A stretch of 64,000 nucleotides of DNA. It comes from Pseudoscleropodium purum. Its lineage: Eukaryota; Streptophyta; Bryopsida; Hypnales; Brachytheciaceae. Positions 55,620-64,000 of this stretch are shown piece by piece (the stretch's first letter is position 1; every line of letters begins with the position of its first letter). The notes beneath the pieces are model-generated. The model saw only the letters and a program-made list of their open reading frames with translations, did not search any database and was not told where the DNA came from. A program made the position numbers and the translations under genes. The stretch is taken from the NCBI GenBank assembly GCA_963969395.1, contig OZ017796.1, positions 6,450,501-6,514,500 of the forward strand, given 5' to 3'.

Positions 55620-56170
55620 TTACTTTATTTTTGTGGATTGAGAGAGGATGTGACCGCTGGAAAAAAACCTGGTCAGTCCAATTTTTTTTTGTACAAGGAG
55701 GAAATCTCAGGTGGAGGAGGAGCTCCAAAAATGAGCTGTCGAGATTCTGGAAAGTGTCCGTATTCTAGAATATCATTCAATCTGGATGAGTGATCGTGTC
55801 TATTGTGTAAGTGATACGAAAGCGAAGTGCTCTCCTCCCAAGAAGAAGGGGACTCCCATGTTGCATTCAATACGCCTGCAGTCACTTTATCTTCGAATCT
55901 CTGTCTCTATCAATAACCTGAAAATATGAAACGAATTGGTACTTCAAGGAGTCAGCAGCACCGCACTGGTCAGTCTGCCGTCGAGGAACTCCAGAAATGC
56001 CAGCTGGAATCCTTGCCTTTGCACCTTTTGGCAGACTTGCAATTTTAACGGATCTTATTTCTTGCAGAAGTTAAGTCAGGTTGTAGCTTAAACTAAGAGG
56101 CTGCACACTCAACTTATGCACTAAAAAAAGAGGCTGCACACTCAGTTGCTCCATTTCCTCACACCCCAGC
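55620..56170 (+). pseudogene. Gene fragment with F-box-like N-terminus, 40 codons
   Basis: This is an island of more balanced base composition in AT-rich DNA. The ATG at 55926 opens a 40-codon frame that ends LESLPLHLLADLQF before a TAA at 56046-56048. LP..LL.DL is the opening of an F-box, the SKP1-binding helix of SCF ubiquitin ligase adaptors, and the preceding Ser/Gln/Arg-rich leader is usual for such proteins. A good plus-strand splice acceptor (TTATTTCTTGCAG) follows at 56066, but no matching donor precedes the stop and no downstream exon is readable. AAGAGGCTGCACACTCA is duplicated at about 56095 and 56131. The minus strand is also open across 56070-55882 (63 codons, no ATG), so strand choice is inference. 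The minus frame 55885-55673 is an alternative exon candidate. Probably a truncated gene copy. Confidence 0.35.
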
Positions 56171-57196
56171 CTGAAAATTTGATAGCTGTTACTTTTATTT
56201 TAATTTTTTAATTCCTCCCTCCATAATATGTGTATATATATATTCCATATCAATTGTAATTCCTATCTCCACCTCGAAATTACAAAGGGGGTAGAAGGGT
56301 CAATTTTTTTTTTTAAATTAATGAAATGAAAGGAGAAGAAGGGATTAAATGAAATTTAAATGAAAACAAAACCTCTTCACACTTACTTTATGTTTCAACA
56401 ACACTCTTAACTCTAGAACTTATATGATACTCCTAGTATTTGCTTTGCAAAGTTAAGGAAGAAATTTTTGTAGGAAGAAAAATGGAATGGGCATCAAATC
56501 CAAGTCATTTCATATTTTTTGGACTTTCATGGAATTAGATATGAATTTTTGAAGTTGAAAAGCAATGGTCACAAAATTAACAACCACATCTTAAAATTTT
56601 ATTGGTACAAGTATAACCTCTCTTAGTACATGCTACCCGGACTATCCACTAAGAGAGGTTTATGTAGTTAAAGAGTTCATAGGAACACATGTCCTTTCTA
56701 AAGGGGCCACATGAAAACATGTCTCTCTATCTTGACCATGCACAAGCCACCTACTATTTGCTAACTTTGTTATGTAGTATGAGATGTTGCACAGAGAGAG
56801 TTTCTACTTGTACAATGAAGAAAACATAATGCACCTTTGTGCTAGTGGTTGCTTTTAGTTAAAGCATCCTACCTTATCTCAAATAATACTCGTTCCTTCA
56901 AATATTTGCAACTGATTGATGCTCATACTCTATTTAAACAACAAATTACATTTTCTTCTGAACTTAGATGATATTGCAAAATGTAATATTTAAAATCAAC
57001 CACATTCTTCAAAGGTCTTTTGTCACTAGGGAAGAAAATTGAAAACCATAAAGATACGTTTTGTAAATAAAAAAACACCTATTGGAAATGGAAGAAAAAC
57101 ACATTAATAATCTAACTACAATATTTCAATTGAAAATAGGAGACTAAGTTTAAAAAGTTATAATAAGTAATAGTACCTCTTAAACATCTATGCTAT
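56171..57196. other. AT-rich spacer, nothing recognised
   Basis: No coding resemblance or repeat structure was seen up to the left end of the CACTA element. Confidence 0.45.
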
Positions 57197-58099
57197 CACT
57201 ACTAGAAAATGAGCATTTTATGACTACAAAATATGACTACAGTGAGTCATAAAATAAAAAAATGTGACTCAAGCAAAAAACATTATAGATGACTCGCAAT
57301 ATGACTGGGTTGAATCATTCACTTTCAGTCATATGACTAGGTAGTCATATTTTGCAATCATATGGATTTGGGGTATAATAAACCATTTTTAGACATATTT
57401 TGTCAACATGGCATATATGTTGACTATTCTCGGAGGTTTGACTTTTTTATGAACTACCCGGACAAAATAAAAAATCTTACATGGAATATGACCCATCATA
57501 GTCATATTTTTGGTGATGTGGAATATGACTGCAATGAGTCATATTTTGAGTGATATGAAATATGACTGTAGTGAGTCATATTTTTCATAGTTTGTTTCCA
57601 CTTGATGTTAGGCAAGATGGGATTTAAAACTTAAAATTGACTCCAAACTTGACAAAGGCCGCAAGAGTAGGCGTTATCAAATGCCAGACGTCTCATTAAA
57701 AGTAGCTTTTCAATTTTGTAGCCCAAACACTCGTTGTTGTTTACACATGTCCTCTCCAATAGTAAAATTTTATAGCTTTTGTAATGATAGATGTTACTTG
57801 ACACTGGTTCGTTTCATTTGATTAGAGGTATTACAATGTTTTACGCATAGAACTAATATGGTTCATTACACACGATATTGTACAGAATTGATCATGCTTC
57901 ATTAGTAGAGAAAATCTGAATTTCTAGTGTATGTGGAATTGAAGTAATACTTGAAGTGTTGATTCCATGAATGAAGAGAATAGTATCACCAAAATTTAAT
58001 GGTGATTCACATTATGCAATGCATGCAAGATTCATACATATTGAATGACATTAATATTGGTATATTGGAGGTACGTATCTGTAGGACTTTGAAAGTGAA

Positions 58100-58300
58100 A
58101 TCAAAAGATGTGGAACATCTGGAACAACAGAGACTCACCTTCAATTGCATCAAGAGCAATATCACTAGTGATGCCATAACCTGTCGCATGAAGTTCGTTC
58201 TCTATCTTACACCTCTTGCATTGCAACAACAAGTTCAAATTACTCCGCACAACATCACATGATCTTGCATGCACACTTCCAAAATTGATACACACAGTGC
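58100..58300 (-). pseudogene. Possible captured exon inside the CACTA element
   Basis: The minus strand reads CDVVRSNLNLLLQC, then ENELHATGYGITSDIALDAI, ending in GAAG before GTGAGT, a good splice-donor context at about 58141-58136. The codon pattern looks like real protein and not AT-rich noise. I do not recognise the source gene. CACTA elements are known to carry host gene fragments, which makes capture plausible. Confidence 0.35.
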
Positions 58301-58844
58301 ATATGGACGGTCAAAGGCATGGGACCTAGAATCGCACCTCATTAACGTTTTGCAATTGTTGTAATCATGTATAGAAATATACATCAACATGAGTGCTTTG
58401 ATAGGTACTTGACAAAGATCAGAGCTCGAGTTTATATTGGAAGTTGCTCGGCAAAATAAATTTGGCTCTTAATTGTATGAATCTACATTTGGTAAGAGTA
58501 GTCGATGTTAGTGGACCCACTCGTCAATACAAATGAGTCCTTCCTTTAATCTGGTGCTCCTACTTAATTGCCCCATTTGGGTGCCATTAACTAAAATTGG
58601 TGGCTTAAGTCTGAAATTTACATTTTAAATTGATTCTAATGCTAGTTAGAAGTTGCCCCAAATCTTGCAGAGATTGCTACAATGACCTCTAGCTGCATAC
58701 TAACAACCACTCTTTGTGTGTGCCAGGTGGCCATACATGTAGGCTCAGCATTCTCCAAACACTGGAGGTGTGAACAACTATGCCTTTGTGCTATAGAAAA
58801 CAGGTAAAATCCAGACCCGTAAGGCCAAGTAGGAACATACTATA

Positions 58845-59035
58845 AGTGATATGGAATATGACTGGGATGAGTTATATTTTAAGTGATATGGAGTATGACT
58901 ACGGTGAGTTACATTTTAAGTGATATGAAATATGACTGTAGCGAGTCATATTTTGAGTGATATGGGATATGACTGTAGTGAGTCATATTTTGGTTAATGT
59001 AGCATATGACTATAGTGAGTCATTTTTTTTGTTCA
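58845..59035. repeat. Tandem array of 37-bp ATATGACT/AGTCATAT units
   Basis: About five units of the form AGTGATATGAAATATGACTG followed by TAGTGAGTCATATTTTG. Each unit contains its own short inverted repeat (AATATGACT / AGTCATATT). Confidence 0.9.
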
Positions 59036-59039
59036 AGTT

Positions 59040-59660
59040 AGTACTAAAAGATAATAAGAAGTAAAAGCTAAGATATAACAAGAGGCAATAAAAACTAAAA
59101 TTAAAAACCAATAAAAATTAAGATGCAATAAAAGATAATAAGAGGCAAAAAATAATAAACAATAGAAAATAATGTTTAAAAGACAACAATTAAGCAATAG
59201 TTAAGATTCAACTGGAGGTAACAATCTTGAAACAACAACCTTGAAGTAACAATTTTGAAGCAATAATTAAGAGACAACAACTAAAAAACAATAATAAACT
59301 AGCAACAACTTTGAAGCAACAACAAACTAACAACAACTAAGAAACAACAACAAACCAACAACATTAAATCAACAACAACTTTGAAGCAACAACTAACTAA
59401 CAACAACAAACTAACATTAACTAAGAAACAACAACAAATTAGTAACAACTATGAAACAACAACAAACTAGCAATAACTATGAAACAACAACAAACTAGCA
59501 ACAGCTATGAAACAACAACAAACTAGCAACAGCTATGAAACAACAAATTAACAACAACTAAGATTTAAGAAGCAACAACAAATTAGTAACAACTAAACAA
59601 CAACAACTAAAACCTCAATAACTAAACAACAATAAGTAAAACACAACAACACAATAATTA
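59040..59660. repeat. CAACAA-rich minisatellite with about 28-bp units
   Basis: Early part: loose AACAATCTTGAA-type repeats. The central part (about 59430-59540) repeats CTATGAAACAACAACAAACT plus AGCAACAG about four times almost exactly. No continuous reading frame crosses it. Confidence 0.85.
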
Positions 59661-60206
59661 GAACTTCAAAAAACAAAAGGAGGAAGAAAAAACAAGAGTT
59701 AAAAAGCAACAAAAACCAAAGAAGATGAAGCAAATGAAGTGGCGGCTAGGAGTTTAAAACCCCTAAAAAATAATGGCTAGGATTTCAAGATCCCCCAAAA
59801 ACAATGGCTAGGATTTTATAATTTTGAGCAATAATTTATTTACATTTTTTTTAGGTTGCCCAAATTTTTAGGAGGCTATCCAAAAAAAACTTCAAAAAAT
59901 ATGTGAACTCACAAAAATGTGAGTATAGAATATGACTACAAGTAGTCATATATGCAAAAATATGATTGACAGATATGACTAGTGTTCCCGTAATATGTTC
60001 CATACCGTTCCCTATAAAATGTTAATTGTTCTCAAGGGATGTATATTATATGCTCGTAGTTTAGAAAGGCAAAATATGATTGCCAATCATATTTTACAGT
60101 CATATTTCTTCACAAAGTTTAGAACTCCTAAAATATGACTTCGAGTAGTCACCAATCATCCCTAGTCATATTTTGGCAATCATAAAATGCTCATTTCCTT
60201 GTAGTG

Positions 60207-61678
60207 TAAAGATTCCGTTACAACATTCTTTTTATTGATATATTACTCAATCATCCTTCATAAAAAAATTACAACATATGAATGAAGCACAAAACCACTA
60301 CTTGTACTTACATCACATTTTACAAAAGCAAGCCATGTTTCCCTCTAAACATGTATTATATGAATTTCAAAATTCAAAACTTAACAAGGAAGACTCACTA
60401 CACTCAATAGTACGAACACCAAAGCTATCAAATATTTACTTACTTTTTCTTGCATAAAAGAAAACTTGAAAACAATCAACCTCTACAAATCAAGATCATT
60501 GACCGCTAGAGTCCAACAAAACATATACAAAGTACCACTTAATAAATGTACAAATTAAACATCGAAACATTTTTAACCCCTAAAGGACCATTGTCCCTTC
60601 GGGGGACAAATGGGATTTTGGGTAGGTACCTATAGGCTGAAATTTTTTCCTTATTTCTTAAACTTTTTTTCAAGATAAAAAAATTTATTATTTTTATAAA
60701 AATATAATTTTTTTTTCAATCAGTGCTCGGGAACAAAAGTTATTCCCAAAGAAGCTCAAAACAAGGGACAGGAGGTATAAAAAAATTTCAAAAATTTAAG
60801 TTTGAAGTTTTTTAAAAATTTTTTTCTCATAGATTATATTTTTGTATACACATAAAGCTTTGATTCATTCCATTTGGATTTTTTATGAGAAAGCTATGGA
60901 CAATCTTGTTTTTTTAACAATTAGAGCATTTAAAAAAAAAATAACTTGTAGGATTTATTTCTAAATGCAATTTTCACAATTTTTCCTAAGACAAAATTCC
61001 ACATGGTCTATCTTTCTTGTTAGAACAATCTCACCATTGGGATTAGTACATTTTAATTCCATTTTAAAGATATTAATAATTTAGATTTTCCTTCTATCTT
61101 GTACCTACTTCTACTTAACAATTTTTTAAAGAATAAAAATTGTTTCTTTCCTCTGGTTCTATTTATTGTTTATCTATGGAAATTGTCCATTTGTTTAAAA
61201 ATAAAAATAAAAATTATTGATTAATTTTAGATATTTTGAATTTTTCCTAGACTCTCAATTCAATTTTATACCTTAAAGATTTAAAGTTAAAAACTCTACA
61301 GTGCAAAAAATTAAAATTAAAAATGTTCAAAGTCAAAAAATCTAGTCCAAGAATGTGCTGAAAAATTTATTTTTTCCACTTTAAACACTAATATCATGCA
61401 ATTTGTGCAGTCAAAAATTCTGAAATTTTTTCCACACATTCTCATACTAGTTAGATATAAGATCCTATGGGTAAATGTGAAAACAAACAAACAATTAATT
61501 AATTTTTTACTTTTGGATATAGGAAATGGCAGTTTTGAGTGTTTTTTTGACAAAAAATGACCTTGGTCCTTCAGGGGTTAAACATTCACTCAAAATACAT
61601 TACCTTGTATAAACTCAATAAATAACACTTTTCCAATTGCTGCTTCCGCTAGTAGGTAGTAAAAGCATGATATTGGCA
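60207..61678. other. AT-rich spacer with dispersed repeat C, copy 2
   Basis: No gene. Bases about 60940-61250 are related in direct orientation to about 6590-6830. Shared features include a TTTTTCCTAAGACAAAATTCCACA-like stretch, TTAGTACATTTTAATT versus TTAGTATATTCTAATT, and ACTTAACAATTTTTTAAAGA versus ACTTAACATTTTTTTAAAGA. The minus frame 61553-61317 is not a recognised protein. Confidence 0.5.
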
Positions 61679-62169
61679 TCACTCGTACGGTTCCTTGGGA
61701 CTTTCCGTAGGACTTGAGACAAACAAATTTTTAATTTCTCCGCCACCCACCCAAGTGGTTGGAGTTCTTTCGTCAACTTCATCTTCCTCCTCCTCAATCA
61801 ATCTTCTTTGAAATTTCTTGTGGCAGTGCATATCAACTGGATGAAGTGAACTTTCCAAAACATTCCTCCTCCTCCGGCCGTATTTAGCGTTGAGTATTTG
61901 GCTCCATCAGCGGGTAAGGATTGCCAACCAAACAGCGATCGTTGACAAGTTCAGACCTAAAATTGCATTGTGCTATTATCGGAGCGTCAATTCTCGACTG
62001 AGGAGAATTCCTCGCACACGCATCCATGCAGTCTCGCAATCCGGCATTTGCAACAAACGAGGACTGATGACTTGATAAGCTCCACGTCTCATTTGTGTTA
62101 ACTTAGCAATCCGGATTTAACTTACTGCAAGTTATGTGATCTCGTCGTCGAGGAAGCTCCGGACTGCAT
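61679..62169 (-). CDS. Possible tiny spliced gene, 38 codons, plus a second open frame
   Basis: The minus-strand ATG at 62169 starts MQSGASSTTRSHNL and reaches CA before GTAAGTT, a strong donor at 62125. The acceptor TTTTAG at 61957 gives a 169-bp intron. Exon 2 keeps phase and ends LVGNPYPLMEPNTQR then TAA at 61886-61884, for 38 aa in total. Directly downstream a different frame (about 61905-61679) is open for about 75 codons, with KYGRRRRNVLESSLHP and an acidic EEEEDE run, ending PKEPYE. Two adjacent good-looking frames suggest either a frameshifted gene or different splicing. I recognise no family, and the splice sites are by eye only. Confidence 0.25.
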
Positions 62170-62911
62170 TGCAGTTTTAGCATATAAAATGATGATGATA
62201 ATAAAATAGATGGCGCTAGGTGCAGGAACCTGCTCAACGATGAATTTGAGTGACTGAAGGTTCAACCCTAATAACTGGCTCGGCGTGGTTTGCATATCCA
62301 ATTAAAGCCTCCCTCCCGTCCCGCAGGTTGTGATTGATCGATCGATCTCCAATTTTCCCGCGCCCGCGTGCTTGACTGAAAATGGACAGATGGGGGTGTA
62401 TATGATACCGGTACTTGTCGGTTTCTAGGGTTATTTTCGGCAAATGATGAGGGATTCGCAGTTTCGCACCACGCCACCAACTCCATGACGGCATGAGTGA
62501 GTGAGGAAGCGTGGAGGTCGGTCCAGACTCCAGACTCATCAGACAGAAAAATTGGAATGGCGTGCATCAACTGAACCGATTGCCGAATAATAATGAAAGG
62601 AGACTCGGTGGCTCTTGAGATCCGAGCCTTTCTATCAACAACTCTGACCTAATTCCGGGTGAGGAAGTATCAAAAGCTGCAAGCAAAAAGGACTCTTGAA
62701 GCAAACATTGCCGAAGTTCGTCAGTCTTTTCGTAGTTCTCTTCCCCAGGCAATGCCGAAACGACGAGTGGCCTGTGCCGAAAGTGATGGAAGCTCATCAC
62801 TTAATGGATGAAACTTGCAAAATATGGACGGATCAAACTCAAGTATTCATCCCCAATGATGTGTCTTCATGCACAAGAGCATTACCATCCCAAGATTTTC
62901 TAATATTTTAA
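62170..62911. promoter_or_regulatory. GC-moderate low-copy flank, possible promoter or exon region
   Basis: Composition is unlike the AT-rich spacers. Open frames lie on both strands (62539-62234 and 62800-62567 minus; 62696-62911 plus) without family resemblance. A TTAGGGTTG box lies near 62265 on the minus strand. It may be the 5' region of the small minus-strand candidate gene, or part of a gene whose exons I cannot assemble. Confidence 0.3.
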
Positions 62912-63690
62912 ACAATTTCACTCACAAATATTTATAAATTTACATTTGTAAGCATTTCTTCAACAATTTTACCATTGTAGCTTTTGATTGAATTTTTGCT
63001 CATATATGGAATCTCGATGGACTTCAAGATAATCAAAGAAAGCACCAAATATAGAGAAATTATCTAGTAACCAAATATATCTGTAGTTATCAACAATTGA
63101 ACAATAATTATTGACTGAGATCAATCTTAGAAGTAACTCTAGATTCAACCATAATAGGCTTAATATTAGTATACAAGTGAATTGGAATAACAATAGGGAA
63201 ATTTTGATATGATATTCTTATATTCAAAACAAAAAGACCACCTTTTTCATCTTAAATTCTTCAAATTTATGGTATTAGTAGCTCTAAACATCAACCATTT
63301 AAGCTAGTTGGCAAATAAAAACCAGCTTAACAACGAAGTCAAGCCAAGTTTTTAATAAATCTTAAAAAAATTGTGTCCATATTTTTGTAATTTTTATAAT
63401 GAAATTTACCTTGCACTAAGTTAGTTACTCATGAGCTAGTATGAGTGTGCATGGCATATCTCTACAAAAGAATGATTAAAACTCTCTTTTCACTTTGAAA
63501 ACATTCTTCAATCATAAACTTTATAACTTTTAAAGGAGAAAAATGATTCCCACTACTTTCGAAGTTGAAAAATTCAACTTGGAGACAAGCAGTGGCCCAA
63601 TGTGCTGCAAGGAATCTTCACTTAATTTACAGATGGAAAGATACTAAATAATACTATAGCTCGGCTCGGTTGCTTGAAGCATTGAATCTG
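62912..63690. other. AT-rich spacer, nothing recognised
   Basis: No gene and no repeat structure were seen. It separates the two gene-like regions at the right end. Confidence 0.45.
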
Positions 63691-63919
63691 CAGGTACCAA
63701 GTCACCGAAGCTGAGGTCTAGGTTCGAGCCAAACCGGTGGGTTCGGGGTCCTTCTTCTTCCTCTCGCTGGGAACGCCCGGGTCTTTTTCTCTCCTCGTTG
63801 CTCGTGCATCAGGCACCTCTGCGTTAGCGAACTGAAGAGATCTTCTTTTCGGGCCGGTGGGGATTTAACTTATGAGGCCGTATGCAGTCGTGGTTAAGTT
63901 TCTGTAGTAGATTTTCAAG
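63691..63919 (+). promoter_or_regulatory. 5' leader of the right-edge gene with a short upstream ORF
   Basis: GC rises sharply from about 63690, with CT-rich leader sequence (TTCTTCTTCCTCTCGC near 63752). An upstream ORF at 63872-63907 (11 codons, MRPYAVVVKFL) lies 12 bases ahead of the main ATG and in its frame. Such uORFs can lower translation of the main ORF. TAGATTTTCAAG just before the ATG could also be a splice acceptor, in which case the uORF would be intronic. Confidence 0.45.
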
Positions 63920-64000
63920 ATGCCGTCTGGACCGAAGAAGAGGTCCGCTGCCCGGAGGCGAAGCATTGGAGCAAGTGGAAAGAGGCTGTCGTTAGGTTGG
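63920..64000 (+). CDS. N-terminus of a basic plant protein (MPSGPKKR type), cut by the window edge
   Basis: The frame MPSGPKKRSAARRR...GASGKRLSLGW is open to the last base, 27 codons. The opening MPSG(A/P)KKR is found at the start of a group of uncharacterised plant proteins with a very basic N-terminus, likely nuclear. This similarity is from memory and covers only a few residues. The first exon may end at or just after the edge (AAGAGGCTGTCG then GTTAGG-like sequence). Function cannot be given. Confidence 0.5.
   Translation, partial: MPSGPKKRSAARRRSIGASGKRLSLGW

Larger units (their letters stand above)
57197..60206. mobile_element. Non-autonomous CACTA (En/Spm-like) element, 3010 bp
   Basis: The left end CACTACTAGAAAATGAGCAT and right end (reverse complement CACTACAAGGAAATGAGCAT) form terminal inverted repeats that continue with ...TTTATGA and AAAATATGACT. 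The flanking trinucleotides are TAT and TAA, an imperfect 3-bp duplication. The subterminal zones (57220-57590, 59925-60180) and an internal array (58845-59035) are filled with ATATGACT/AGTCATAT motifs, as expected of transposase-binding repeats in this superfamily. No transposase is encoded. The interior holds single-copy-looking sequence (57600-58840) and a CAACAA-rich minisatellite (59040-59660). Confidence 0.88.

Noticed and set aside
58845..59035. Array of regulatory operators or a CRISPR-like array (37-bp units)
   Set aside because: The unit matches the subterminal motif of the surrounding CACTA element, which explains it.
59040..59660. CRISPR-like or other spaced repeat array
   Set aside because: The units are contiguous low-complexity CAACAA repeats without unique spacers, inside a plant transposon.

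Overview
The window reads as nuclear DNA of a seed plant with a large, repeat-rich genome. Gene density is very low, the spacers are long and AT-rich, retrotransposon relics are old and diverged, and both complete genes are of clearly plant type. A gymnosperm is my best inference from gene spacing and repeat age; nothing in the sequence proves it.

Two genes are well supported, both on the minus strand. One is a plant apyrase of the APY7-like, two-membrane-segment type (11106-13541, two coding exons), whose start and C-terminal exon I resolved by hand. Its long GC-moderate leader runs to about 15.8 kb. The other is a canonical poly(A) polymerase carried in one uninterrupted, very GC-rich and CpG-rich exon (43810-45603), set in otherwise AT-rich DNA. 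A third gene enters at the right edge on the plus strand (63920-64000, first 27 codons only). Weaker gene-like traces lie at 55.6-56.1 kb (an F-box-like N-terminal fragment), at 61.7-62.2 kb (a possible tiny spliced gene) and at 45.8 kb (a short divergent ORF).

The rest is mostly transposable elements. From 0 to 5.9 kb lies an L1-type LINE on the minus strand whose ORF2 still holds one reading frame for about 1.9 kb, broken only by stop codons. At 6.87-7.19 kb is a Ty3/gypsy integrase relic. Diverged LTR-like repeats occupy 22.9-26.2 kb. From 30.3 to 36.85 kb lies a full-length but decayed Ty1/copia element on the minus strand with LTR ends, a tRNA-iMet primer-binding site, Gag, zinc knuckle, protease, integrase, RT and RNase H. 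Two later insertions sit inside the copia element. One is a 240-bp, extremely GC-rich hAT-type miniature element with an exact 8-bp target duplication (33919-34158). The other is a CACTA-type insertion ending at 35615.

From 57197 to 60206 lies a 3.0-kb non-autonomous CACTA element with matching ends, subterminal ATATGACT/AGTCATAT arrays and a possible captured exon. A relative lies at 38.6-39.1 kb, beside a tRNA-derived SINE-like sequence. Other items are a perfect CACTA-type hairpin MITE at 19662-19877, a family of about 260-bp inverted-repeat elements (18.98, 50.38, 52.36 and 53.26 kb), several long dispersed repeats present twice in the window, and a number of tandem minisatellites.

The genes show no operon-like cooperation. 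Each is an isolated island, and the spacers record successive waves of insertion. I found no rRNA, no intact tRNA, no CRISPR array and nothing bacterial.
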